Shown here: positions 12,692 through 21,501 of the stretch, piece after piece | Layout: each line of letters opens with the position of its first letter | Numbering within the stretch: the first letter of the stretch is position 1 | Virus record (IMG/VR): IMGVR_UViG_3300001589_000237 | Location: 1-21,501 of that record | Origin: a virus | Strand: one strand, 5' to 3' | Length of the DNA stretch: 21,501 nt | Made by a program: the position numbers and the translations under genes | The notes under the pieces: generated by a model | Database searches by the model: none | Seen by the model: the letters and a program-made list of their open reading frames with translations, nothing else | What the model was told of the DNA's origin: nothing

Positions 12692-14185
12692 ATGACAGCA
12701 ATAATTACAGAAAAATTTAGATTGCATAACGCAGAACAATTCTTCGAATCGTTCTCTGAAACTGCTAAATCTACATATTACCTATTCATAGGAAAATCAC
12801 TTCCATACACAACAGGAACAACAGGGGGTAACGATAGTTCACCACCTACACCAGCAGATAGTATCTCAGGCGAATATTACAATTGGGATGCAATGTTAGC
12901 TGCTAAAAATATTGCTAGTACAGATGTTTCTTATGCTTTACCAAGAGTTGACTTTGCTAACGGTACTGTATATGATATGTACGATGACACGATTTCCTCT
13001 TCTAATACTACAACTTCTGGTGCGTCAAGTTTATATGCTGGTAAATTTTATTTCATCACTTCAACAAACAATGTTTATAAAGTATTAGATAATAATGGCG
13101 GAGTTGCATATTCAGGTTCTGAACCTACTAACACAGGAACATCACCTTTTGCTAGTGGTGGATATATCTTAAAATATATGTACAATGTAACTGCTTCAGA
13201 AGCAACAAAATTTTTAACAACAGATTATATGCCGGCATCAACAGATACAACTGTTTCTGCAGCTGCCGTTGACGGCAAAATAGAATCACTAGTAGTTACT
13301 GCTGGATCAGGTTATACTAACGGAACGTATTATGCACCAATTTTTGGTGACGGTACTTCTCAAGGAACATCTTCTGGTGCAATAGTTCGTATTACAGTAG
13401 CAGGTGGATCACTTGCAGCTTTTGGATTAACTGCTGGAACAGACAGTACTATTCAAGCAGGTGGAGCTGCATATACTTTTGGTAACGTAAGTTTATCTTC
13501 TGTATTTTCAGACGCAGGTTTAACTTCAAGTGCATCTATTGGATCAGGTACAGGTGGAGCTATTAGAGCAATCATATCACCAAAAGAAGGTCATGGTAAC
13601 AATGCAGAAAAAGAATTAGGTGGACACTTTGTAATGACAAACACAACACTTGCTCAAGCAGAAGGCGATGACTTAACAGTTGCCAATGACTTTAGACAAG
13701 TTGGTATTGTCGTTGACCCATTCACATTTGGAACAACAACAATAGCTTCAGCGTCAACTGCTAGAATGTCTAAAGTAATTAAGATGAGTTCATCTTCTGG
13801 TACGTTTGATGTTGATGAACAAATTTCTCAAGCGTCAACAGGTGCAGTAGGAAGAGTTATAGAATGGGATTCAAGCAGAAGTCTTTTATACTATTGTCAA
13901 GAAAGATTTTCTACTTATGGAACAGCTGCAACAACACAATCATTCACAGCATTTAGTGGGGCAAATACTGTAACAGGTGCTACATCATCAGCAACAGGAA
14001 CACCATCAAATACTGCAAGTGAAACAGTTACACTTGCTGGTGGAAATACAATTGCATTTACAAGTGGATATGCTAACCCCGAATTACAAAGTGATAGTGG
14101 AAATATTATCTATATAGAAAACAGAAAACCTATTCAAAGGGTATCAGACCAAACAGAAGACATAAAAATAATTATTGAATTTTAA
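12692..14185 (+). CDS. 8: Baseplate wedge protein gp8
   Basis: 497 aa, longer than T4 gp8 (334 aa). The C-terminus is diagnostic: NIIYIENRKPIQRVSDQTED followed by IKIIIEF, matching the T4 ending MIYMENRPPIIMAMDQTEEI with a final short strand. The N-terminus (ITEKFRLHNAEQFFESF; YYLFIGKSLPY) and the PRVDFANGTVYDMYDD segment (compare PRRDWGDTRYPDPY in T4) also fit. The extra length is in the middle: Gly/Ser/Thr-rich beta segments, including GYTNGTYYAPIFGDGTSQGT and a TSGA-type hairpin (STGAVGRVIEWDSS, about 383-396). gp8 dimers bind the gp7/gp10 region of each wedge. Confidence 0.88.
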   Translation: MTAIITEKFRLHNAEQFFESFSETAKSTYYLFIGKSLPYTTGTTGGNDSSPPTPADSISGEYYNWDAMLAAKNIASTDVSYALPRVDFANGTVYDMYDDTISSSNTTTSGASSLYAGKFYFITSTNNVYKVLDNNGGVAYSGSEPTNTGTSPFASGGYILKYMYNVTASEATKFLTTDYMPASTDTTVSAAAVDGKIESLVVTAGSGYTNGTYYAPIFGDGTSQGTSSGAIVRITVAGGSLAAFGLTAGTDSTIQAGGAAYTFGNVSLSSVFSDAGLTSSASIGSGTGGAIRAIISPKEGHGNNAEKELGGHFVMTNTTLAQAEGDDLTVANDFRQVGIVVDPFTFGTTTIASASTARMSKVIKMSSSSGTFDVDEQISQASTGAVGRVIEWDSSRSLLYYCQERFSTYGTAATTQSFTAFSGANTVTGATSSATGTPSNTASETVTLAGGNTIAFTSGYANPELQSDSGNIIYIENRKPIQRVSDQTEDIKIIIEF

Positions 14186-14193
14186 GGAATAAT

Positions 14194-17100
14194 ATGGCAC
14201 AAAAAACCGACTTAAACGTTGCACCATATTACGATGATTTTAACGAGAGTAAAAATTTTCATCGTGTATTGTTTAGACCTGGCTTTGCAGTTCAGGCTCG
14301 TGAATTAACGCAACTACAATCTATACTTCAAAATCAGATTGAAAGATTTGGTTCACATATATTTCAAGAAGGTACGGTAGTACTACCTGGTGGAATTAGT
14401 ATTAATAATAATTATACTAATATTCAATTATCAACAGCATTCGCTGGAGAAACAATTGACATATCACAATACTATGATGCAATCTCACCAGTAACAATTG
14501 TTGGTGCCACTTCAGGTGTCAGAGCAAAAGTTGTAGGATTTAAAGAAGCAACAGCAACAACTCAACCATTATTATATGTTCAATATATTTCTTCAGGTTC
14601 AGATTTAGCAAGTACAACGTTTTCAAATAGTGAAAACATATTTGCTGACAAATCAGTTACACACACTACTGGTTACGCAGAAAATGTTATATCTGCAACA
14701 ACTCATAATGTAAGTGCAGCTCAAACAGGAACATCGGTCACAGCAGGAAATGGAATTTATTTTATTCGTGGTCAATTAGTTCAGATGTCTGAACAAACAA
14801 TTGTATTATCAGACACAGAAACTAACTCTTCAAAAAGAATTGGATTTACAATATCTGAAAGTTTAGTTACACCAGAAGATGACGAGTCACTAACAGACAA
14901 TGCAACAGGTGCTTCTAACTTTGCAGCTAAAGGTGCTCACAGATTAAAAATAGAATTAGTACTTACATCATTAGATACAACATCTACTAGTGATAGTGGA
15001 TTTGTCGAAATTGCTAGAGCAAAAGAAGGTACATTTGAATCAGACGCTAGACCAACTGACTATTCAGTTTTAGGTGATACACTTGCAAGAAGAACATATG
15101 ACGAATCAGGTGACTATACAGTAAGACCTTTTCAATTCGATGCAAGAGAGGGAATATCTAACAGACACAAAGATACAGATTTCAGAGGTGTTTATACTGT
15201 TGGTGCTACTACAAATGACGGAGCCGTAGCAGATGATGAAAAATTTGTTCTTGCATGTACACCAGGTAAAGCATACGTTAAAGGATACGAGATTGAAAAA
15301 TCTGCAGCTACATTTAAAGATGTATTTAAAGCAAGAGATTTTGAAAATGTAAATACAGGTTCAGTAAATACAGAATTAGGAAACTTTATTAAGATAACAA
15401 ATGTATATGGTCAACCAGACGTTACTTCAATTACTGGTGAAACGACTCCATATAAAACAATTCAATTACACGATGATGTTACTGCAACAAGAGGAACAGC
15501 ATCAGGTACACAAATTGGTGTTGCAAGATCAAGAACAATAGAATACGCTAGTGGTACTGCTGGAAATACAGATGCAGTTTACAACTTATATCTTTTTGAT
15601 ATTAGACCATTTACTTACTTAACATTATCTGGCACACCTTCAACATCATTAGTTTCTAATCATGCAAATGGTGGAGTTCAAGTAACAGGTAATAACACAG
15701 GTGCAACAGGATTTGTATTTGGTGCTTTAACTTCAGGTACACAGGTTGTTTTAACAAATGTATCTGGTAACTTCTCTTCAGGTGAAAAACTAATTATTTC
15801 TGATAGTGCTGAAGCAGATCAAATTGTAGAAACATCGGCAAACGCTGACATAACTATATCATCAATTGTAGCTCATACTTTTGCTGAAACAAGATCAATG
15901 TTTATGGATGATGCAGATAGTGGACAAGATTTTACAGCAGATATTGTTTTAGAAAGAACAGCAGCTGCAGATGGTGGAATTATTATGGATGGTTCAGATG
16001 CTAATACAGCAGATGTAAATGATAACATTGTCCTTGAAGAAGATAACTCTACAACACTTGCTTTAGAATCAGAGCAAATAGGAAAACTACAAAATGCTGA
16101 AAAGAATGTTGCATTATACAGATTATCTAAAAGAATTATTAAAACACTTTTAACAACTACTAACAATGGTGTATCCGATACATCACTTACAATCAGAAAA
16201 CAATTTATAGGAACAACTAATAGTTCAGGTGCAGTATCATTTACTGCTGGAGCAAATGAAACATTCTTATCGTTTACTGAAAAAGATTTTACATTAACAA
16301 TACTTACTGCTGGATCAGGTTCTGGTTCTCAAGGTGATGTTGTTTCTGCTGATAGTAAAATTAGTGGAACAGGTTCATCTACTATTACTATTACTGATAA
16401 TACAAATTTTGGAAATGCAGCTAAAGTTAAATTAACTGCAACGGTATTAAAAACAAATATTACACAAAGATTAAAAACAACTAATCTTTCTAAACAAGTT
16501 AAAGTTGCTGGAGCAGTTGCAGCTGCATTTGGAACAAGAGCAACTGATAATACAATAAGTTTAGGAAGAGCAGATGCATTTAGAATAGGTGCAATCTTTG
16601 ACTCAGAAAGTACAAGTGCAGATGCAATCGCACCAGTTTTAACTTTAACATCACAATCAGGTACTTTTGTTAGAGGAGAAAAAATTACAGGTGGCACATC
16701 TGGTGCAATAGGAAGAGTTATTTCACCCACATCACCAATGTCATATTATTTACAAAATGGTAATGGATCAACTGATTTCTCTACAAGTGAAATTATCACA
16801 GGTGCTCACTCTGGTGCAACAGCAACAATTTTAACATTAACTGCTGGAAGTAAAATTATTACTTCTAACTATACTTTAGATACAGGTCAACGAGATAACT
16901 TCTATGATGTTTCAAGAATACAAATTAAACCAGGTGCATCTAAACCAAGAGGAAGAATGCTTGTTGTATTTGATTACTTCTCACATAGTACAGGAAACTT
17001 CTTTTCAGTAGATTCATATTCAGATCAAGCAGGTCAAATGGAATACGATAATATTCCAACATACTCTGCAACAAGAGTTGACCCCGATGAGCCAGAACCA

Positions 17101-20100
17101 ACTGGTGAATTTAATTTAACAGACTGTTTAGACTTTAGACCAACGGTAGAAAATATTACTGGTGCTTCTGATACTAATTCAGCGATAGATACTATTACAG
17201 GAAATTCTTTTGATTTCTTCCATAGACAATTTGATGGTACAGGTGCATCACTAGTTGATACGCCAAAACCAGGTACATTGGGAACACTTGACTTTGAGTT
17301 TTACTTAAACAGAATAGACACATTGTTTTTAACAGCAGACGGTAACTTTGAAATTATTCAAGGTACATCAGCAGAAGTTCCTCAAGAACCTAAAGAGATT
17401 GATGATGCGATGAAACTTGCTATACTCTTTGTACCTGCATTTACATTTAGACCAACAGATGTTCAAATCTCTAGACTTAAAACTCAAAGATTTACAATGA
17501 GAGATATTGGTAATTTACAAGATAGAATACAAAATTTAGAATACTACACTAACTTATCTTTACTAGAAAGAGACGCTGAATCTTTTGAAGTTACAGATGC
17601 AAACGGATTAAACAGATTTAAGTCTGGTTTTATCGTAGATAACTTTGCTGGTCATAGAGTTGGTGATGTAAAAAATAAAGATTATAAAAACTCAATTGAT
17701 GGTGCCGCAAAAGAATTAAGACCTAAGAACGTAATGAGAGCTGCATCGTTAAGTGAAACTGTAACAACTGATACACAAAGATCAGCATTAGGTTATAGAA
17801 AAACTGGTGATCTAATAACATTACCATATACAGAATCAACTATAACAGAAAATCCATATGCAACAAGAACAGAAAAAGTACAACCTGTTTATGTAAGTCA
17901 ATGGATTGGTAATATTGAATTAACACCAACAGGTGATGAATGGTTTGAAACTGAAGAAGCACCTGACTTAATTATTAATGTTGACGGAAACTTTGACTCC
18001 GTATTGGCTGCAGAAGAAAATAGACTTGGTACAATATGGAATGCTTGGGAAACACAATGGTCTGGTGTAGTTGCAAATACAACTACTCGAACCCGAAGAG
18101 GTAACCAAATTATTACTAGAGCAATTCAAACTGTAAGATCAGACTTAGCAAGAACAGGTACTCAAACAGATGTTAACGAACAAATCGATCTAGAGTCACA
18201 AGGAACAAGAATTATTGCGAGAGCATTGATACCATGGATTAGACCTAGTAATGTAGCATTTAAAGGAACGGCATTTTTACCAAATACTAAAATGTATCTA
18301 TTCTTTGATGGTACTGCTATGTCAAATTTTACAACACCTGCTTCAACAGAATTTACTGAAAATAATGATACGCCAGCTGAAGGTTCTCAATTAGTCACTT
18401 CTGCTAACGGATCAATTGAAGGTACAATGAGAATACCTGAATACAGATCAGCTGGACAAGAATCAAATCCAAAATTTAAAACAGGTGAAATAGAATTTAG
18501 ACTTACTTCTAGTGAAATTAATAAAAAGACACCACAACCATCAACAGCAGGAAATACAACTTATCTTGCTAAAGGTATATTAGAAACTGAACAAGAAACA
18601 ATTATTGCAACTAGAAACGCACAGGTAGTAAGAACAAGTGTAAATGATACTACTAGTAGAACAGATACATCTTCAAGAATTACTAATGTTCAAAATATTG
18701 ACCCTATTGCACAAACATTTTTAAATGAAGAAGCTGGTGGATGTTTTATAACTTCCCTTGATCTTTATGTAGAAACTAAAGACACCGTATTACCAATGTG
18801 GATTGAAATAAGAAATGTTATTAACGGATATCCTGGTCCTAAGATTTTACCATTTGGTAGAAAACTATTACATTCTGCTGATATTAATATTTCTTCAGAT
18901 GCTTCAACTGCAACAACATTTACTTTTGACTCACCTGTTTATCTAAAACAAGGTGTAGAGTATTGTGTAGTAGTTAGATCAGATTCACTAGATTACAAAG
19001 TATGGATTTCTAGAATGGGTGAAACAGATGTTGACGGATTAAGAATAGTTTCAAAACAACCTCACATGGGTGTAATGTTTAAATCTCAAAACAATAGAAC
19101 ATGGAACGCAGTACAAGCAGAAGATTTAAAATTTACAGTAAGAAAAGCAGTATTTAATACAAGTGCCGCTGGAAACTTGACATTACAAAACGAACCTATC
19201 GGTGATACAATAACAAATGAATTAGGCGAGACCGTTTATGGTAAGAGATTAAGAACAGCACCTTTGATAATAACAAATGGTTCAACAGTATTAAAAGTTA
19301 AACATACTGATCATGGTATGTATTCAACTTCTAACAATGTTAGAATAACAGGTGTATCTTCTGATGTTAGTACAACTCTTGTTACAGGAATTACAAATTC
19401 TGATACTTCATTAACACTTTCAAGTGCAACAGGATTTGCCGCAGGAGCTATTACAGTAAAAATTGGTAATGAGATTATTACAGGATCATTATCTGGTACC
19501 ACGTTATCATCATTAGGCAGAGGTACATCTAGTTCAACTGCAGCTGCTCATACTGCTGGAGAAACAATTGAGTTCTATCAAATACTAGGAACACCATTAA
19601 CAGAAATTAATAAAGTTCATACATCAATAGCAAATATTGGAATTGATACTTATACAATAGCGTTAACTACTGCACCTACAATTTCAGGTGACTCTACAAC
19701 TGCTGAAGTTGGTGGAACAGGAGTATATGCTTCAGAAAATTATAGATATGAATTAATTAAAACTATTGTTGGTTCATTAGAATTACCAAACACTACTATT
19801 AGTTCAACAATACAACCTACAACAGCAACATCACCAAGTGGTACGGAAACATCGTTTACGACAACTGCTGTTGGTAGTGCAGTTACAATTCCTTTTAATG
19901 AAAATCATAAATTTGAAACATCAAATATGGTGTGTTCAGATATTAACGAAACAAATGAATTGGCAGGTGTTAAATCTTTATTCATTCCTTTAAAACTAGG
20001 AAGTACAAATGAAAACATATCACCAGTAATTGATTTAGATAGATCATCATTAATTGCAGTTGCAAACAGACTTAATAATATTGATAGTTCAAGTGATGTA

Positions 20101-20529
20101 TTTCCAACAGCAGATTATAACGCATCAACTGCTTCAGAGGGAGATCAAAACGCATTTATATACATAACTAAAAAAGTTGCATTAGAAAATTCAGCAACAG
20201 CATTGAAATGTATATTCTCAGCACACAAACCACAGAGTGCAGAAATAAAAGTATTGTTTAAAATATTAAGATCAGATGATGCTTCTGACTTTGACGAATT
20301 AGGTTATGACTTCTTTAATACAGACGGATCAACAGATGTGGCAGTAGGGTCTTCTCTAGATGATGATGACTTTCAAGAGTATGTATTTACAGCTGGGGTA
20401 ACAGATGATGGTATAGGAACACCTCTACCAGAGTTTATTCAATTCGCAATTAAAATAGTAGGACAAGGAACAAATGCAGCTCAAGTACCTAGAGTTAGAG
20501 ACTTTAGAGTAATTGCATTGGCAACGTAA
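14194..20529 (+). CDS. Giant DUF4815-type baseplate/tail structural protein, 2111 aa
   Basis: The N-terminus has the DUF4815 pattern found in marine T4-like phages: PYYDDFNESKNFHRVLFRPG, FAVQARELTQLQSILQNQIE, then FQEGTVVLPGG (residues 11-66). Further landmarks are FRPTDVQISRLKTQRFTMRD with GNLQDRIQNLEYYTNLSLLE (about 1087-1130), and DPIAQTFLNEEAGGCFITSL with VINGYPGPKI (about 1504-1550). Four TSGA-type hairpins (about 100, 497, 830, 868) and one IIMDGSDANTADVNDNIVLE unit (about 594) are embedded. It lies where T4 has genes 9-12, none of which is recognisable here. It may take over their outer-wedge or fibre-attachment roles (inference). SD AAGGA at 14184-14188. Confidence 0.8.
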   Translation: MAQKTDLNVAPYYDDFNESKNFHRVLFRPGFAVQARELTQLQSILQNQIERFGSHIFQEGTVVLPGGISINNNYTNIQLSTAFAGETIDISQYYDAISPVTIVGATSGVRAKVVGFKEATATTQPLLYVQYISSGSDLASTTFSNSENIFADKSVTHTTGYAENVISATTHNVSAAQTGTSVTAGNGIYFIRGQLVQMSEQTIVLSDTETNSSKRIGFTISESLVTPEDDESLTDNATGASNFAAKGAHRLKIELVLTSLDTTSTSDSGFVEIARAKEGTFESDARPTDYSVLGDTLARRTYDESGDYTVRPFQFDAREGISNRHKDTDFRGVYTVGATTNDGAVADDEKFVLACTPGKAYVKGYEIEKSAATFKDVFKARDFENVNTGSVNTELGNFIKITNVYGQPDVTSITGETTPYKTIQLHDDVTATRGTASGTQIGVARSRTIEYASGTAGNTDAVYNLYLFDIRPFTYLTLSGTPSTSLVSNHANGGVQVTGNNTGATGFVFGALTSGTQVVLTNVSGNFSSGEKLIISDSAEADQIVETSANADITISSIVAHTFAETRSMFMDDADSGQDFTADIVLERTAAADGGIIMDGSDANTADVNDNIVLEEDNSTTLALESEQIGKLQNAEKNVALYRLSKRIIKTLLTTTNNGVSDTSLTIRKQFIGTTNSSGAVSFTAGANETFLSFTEKDFTLTILTAGSGSGSQGDVVSADSKISGTGSSTITITDNTNFGNAAKVKLTATVLKTNITQRLKTTNLSKQVKVAGAVAAAFGTRATDNTISLGRADAFRIGAIFDSESTSADAIAPVLTLTSQSGTFVRGEKITGGTSGAIGRVISPTSPMSYYLQNGNGSTDFSTSEIITGAHSGATATILTLTAGSKIITSNYTLDTGQRDNFYDVSRIQIKPGASKPRGRMLVVFDYFSHSTGNFFSVDSYSDQAGQMEYDNIPTYSATRVDPDEPEPTGEFNLTDCLDFRPTVENITGASDTNSAIDTITGNSFDFFHRQFDGTGASLVDTPKPGTLGTLDFEFYLNRIDTLFLTADGNFEIIQGTSAEVPQEPKEIDDAMKLAILFVPAFTFRPTDVQISRLKTQRFTMRDIGNLQDRIQNLEYYTNLSLLERDAESFEVTDANGLNRFKSGFIVDNFAGHRVGDVKNKDYKNSIDGAAKELRPKNVMRAASLSETVTTDTQRSALGYRKTGDLITLPYTESTITENPYATRTEKVQPVYVSQWIGNIELTPTGDEWFETEEAPDLIINVDGNFDSVLAAEENRLGTIWNAWETQWSGVVANTTTRTRRGNQIITRAIQTVRSDLARTGTQTDVNEQIDLESQGTRIIARALIPWIRPSNVAFKGTAFLPNTKMYLFFDGTAMSNFTTPASTEFTENNDTPAEGSQLVTSANGSIEGTMRIPEYRSAGQESNPKFKTGEIEFRLTSSEINKKTPQPSTAGNTTYLAKGILETEQETIIATRNAQVVRTSVNDTTSRTDTSSRITNVQNIDPIAQTFLNEEAGGCFITSLDLYVETKDTVLPMWIEIRNVINGYPGPKILPFGRKLLHSADINISSDASTATTFTFDSPVYLKQGVEYCVVVRSDSLDYKVWISRMGETDVDGLRIVSKQPHMGVMFKSQNNRTWNAVQAEDLKFTVRKAVFNTSAAGNLTLQNEPIGDTITNELGETVYGKRLRTAPLIITNGSTVLKVKHTDHGMYSTSNNVRITGVSSDVSTTLVTGITNSDTSLTLSSATGFAAGAITVKIGNEIITGSLSGTTLSSLGRGTSSSTAAAHTAGETIEFYQILGTPLTEINKVHTSIANIGIDTYTIALTTAPTISGDSTTAEVGGTGVYASENYRYELIKTIVGSLELPNTTISSTIQPTTATSPSGTETSFTTTAVGSAVTIPFNENHKFETSNMVCSDINETNELAGVKSLFIPLKLGSTNENISPVIDLDRSSLIAVANRLNNIDSSSDVFPTADYNASTASEGDQNAFIYITKKVALENSATALKCIFSAHKPQSAEIKVLFKILRSDDASDFDELGYDFFNTDGSTDVAVGSSLDDDDFQEYVFTAGVTDDGIGTPLPEFIQFAIKIVGQGTNAAQVPRVRDFRVIALAT

Positions 20530-20530
20530 T

Positions 20531-20764
20531 ATGACACAATTTTTAAAAGTAGAAGGTCATGCAGATTTAGTTAGAGATACTAACAGTCATGCTATTATTA
20601 ATAAAAATAGAACGGCATATTTGATTGCAAAAAAAAGAGTTGCAGAAGCAACAAAACATAAAGATGAAATGCGTACAGCTGTTAGAGAGATAAATAGTCT
20701 TAAAAGTGAAATGCACGAAATTAAAAACTTATTAAAACAAATGGTGGAAAAAGATGGCAATTAG
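20531..20764 (+). CDS. Small coiled-coil virion-associated protein, 77 aa
   Basis: The start at 20531 is preferred over the in-frame start at 20513, which overlaps the end of the 2111-aa gene. The N-terminal motif FLKVEGHADLVRDTNSHAII resembles small proteins encoded after the large structural gene in cyanophage-like myoviruses. Residues about 33-72 form a long charged helix with heptads (AKKRVAEATKHKDEMRTAVR, EINSLKSEMHEIKNLLKQM). It is likely to trimerise or act as an adaptor. It overlaps the next gene by 11 bp. Function unknown; a structural or assembly role is inferred from position. Confidence 0.75.
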   Translation: MTQFLKVEGHADLVRDTNSHAIINKNRTAYLIAKKRVAEATKHKDEMRTAVREINSLKSEMHEIKNLLKQMVEKDGN

Positions 20765-21290
20765 AACAACTCAAGTTACCTCATCTGGTACAATAGAATC
20801 ACTTAGAAATGAGTTTAACAATTTAGTGACAGATGTATCTGCTTTAGAGGCAGGTACTTTAAACTTTTCTAGTATTGCAGCTTCTGCCATATCAGTTGGT
20901 GATCTATCTATTACAGGTGGATTTAACGTAGCAACTTTAACACCCACAACATTAACAGTTAAGGGTGACAGAATAGAATTTGAAGGTACAGGGGCAGATG
21001 ATGCTTTTGAAACAACATTAATTGTAACTAATCCAACTGCCGATAGAACGATTACATTCAAAGATCAAGATGGTACGGTTGCGTACACACTAGACTTAGG
21101 ATTTACAAATTCCACACTAACAGTTATTCCTGGCTCTGCTGGTGCAACTGATCTAGCAGACGGAGAAACCCCTTTTGATGCAGGAGCAACAGATTCTTTT
21201 GGAATATCTCTTGCTTCTAACTTATATGATATGAACGAACCTAAAGGATCGACAGAATCTTTAGATATTGGACAAAGTACAGGTATATAA
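20754..21290 (+). CDS. Tail-fibre-like structural protein, 178 aa
   Basis: Begins MAIRTTQVTSSGTIESLRNE, a short helical head (residues 13-33) followed by beta-rich sequence with the tail-fibre-like motif IVTNPTADRTITFKDQDGTV (about residues 89-108). Similar Asn-Pro-Thr-Ala-Asp-Arg-Thr-Ile-Thr motifs are common in marine phage fibre proteins. The rest is Ala/Gly/Asp/Thr-rich. It is short for a fibre, so it may be a connector or fibre-attachment protein. It is the last gene of the unit driven from 12649-12668 and is followed after 4 bp by the next tandem late promoter. Confidence 0.7.
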   Translation: MAIRTTQVTSSGTIESLRNEFNNLVTDVSALEAGTLNFSSIAASAISVGDLSITGGFNVATLTPTTLTVKGDRIEFEGTGADDAFETTLIVTNPTADRTITFKDQDGTVAYTLDLGFTNSTLTVIPGSAGATDLADGETPFDAGATDSFGISLASNLYDMNEPKGSTESLDIGQSTGI

Positions 21291-21294
21291 TGAT

Positions 21295-21314
21295 TATAAA
21301 TAACTATATAAATA
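21295..21314 (+). promoter_or_regulatory. Tandem T4-type late promoter
   Basis: TATAAATA at 21295-21302 and 21307-21314, third case of two boxes starting 12 bp apart (TATAAATAACTATATAAATA). It is followed by SD TAGGAG at 21328-21333 and ATG 21342. Confidence 0.87.
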
Positions 21315-21341
21315 AAATAACTTAATTTAGGAGTAAGACAA

Positions 21342-21501
21342 ATGCCAACGGTATTACAATTCAGACGAGGAACAACCTCTCAGAATAACTCTTTCACTGG
21401 CGCTATCGGTGAGATTACCTATGACACACAAACAGATGCGTTACGGGTACATGACGGTAGTACTGCTGGAGGGTTTTCAGCTGTTTCAGAAGCAGCAACA
21501 C
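21342..21501 (+). CDS. Tail fibre/receptor-binding protein with Mtd-like N-terminus (partial)
   Basis: The window ends after 53 codons. The visible part, MPTVLQFRRGTTSQNNSFTG, then GEITYDTQTDALRVHDGSTA and GGF, matches the small N-terminal domain found in phage fibres and in the Bordetella phage major tropism determinant (RRGT ... GE-x-x-YD-x-x-x-x-x-x-x-HDG). Such domains attach receptor-binding proteins to the tail. It has its own tandem late promoter, consistent with high late expression. The C-terminal receptor-binding part is outside the window. Confidence 0.8.
   Translation, partial: MPTVLQFRRGTTSQNNSFTGAIGEITYDTQTDALRVHDGSTAGGFSAVSEAAT

Noticed and set aside
1-21501. CRISPR array, insertion sequence, attachment site or intein
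   Set aside because: No spaced direct repeats, transposase, terminal inverted repeats or splicing motifs were seen; the repeats found are within coding sequence or promoters.

Overview
This window is a piece of a T4-like contractile-tailed phage (myovirus) genome, most likely from a marine host. The AT-rich coding sequence, the T4-type late promoters (TATAAATA) and a baseplate gene set resembling marine T4-like phages (cyanophage/pelagiphage style: gp5 without lysozyme, PAAR tip, gp25, gp6, gp7-like, gp8, a giant DUF4815-type protein) point that way. The sequence alone does not identify the host. All recognisable genes are on the + strand.

Left part (1-1916) is a different functional zone. 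It has three sigma70-type promoters that share an extended -35 block (AACCCTTGACA), a tRNA-Asp(GUC) gene with encoded CCA, and a newly noticed structured RNA candidate (485-596) closed by a 12-bp stem just upstream of the tRNA. A GC-rich, pseudoknot-capable segment lies at 27-140. Several tiny ORFs follow, including a run of tightly packed small genes (938-1916) ending in an exported protein.

Right part (1983-21501) is the late structural region, read as successive transcription units that each start at TATAAATA. (a) A tandem late promoter at 1983-2002 drives an unknown 264-aa protein and a 2OG-Fe(II) oxygenase-like protein. (b) A promoter at 3428 drives a 59-aa protein, the gp5-like spike/hub, a PAAR spike tip and an A-type Fe-S carrier (IscA/HesB-like). 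(c) A promoter at 5262 drives a 37-aa membrane protein. (d) A promoter at 5406 drives gp25, gp6, a gp7-like giant wedge protein and an unknown 391-aa protein. (e) A tandem promoter at 12649-12668 drives gp8, a 2111-aa DUF4815-type protein, a coiled-coil protein and a fibre-like protein. (f) A tandem promoter at 21295-21314 drives a partial gene with an Mtd-like N-terminus.

Together units b-e would make the central spike and wedges of the baseplate. The unusual points are: the identical tandem late-promoter architecture (two TATAAATA boxes exactly 12 bp apart, three times); two late promoters that contain the stop codon of the upstream gene and sit exactly 5 nt from the next ATG (leaderless architecture); two short protein-repeat families shared among different wedge proteins; and an iron-related pair (2OG oxygenase, IscA-like carrier) embedded around the spike genes.
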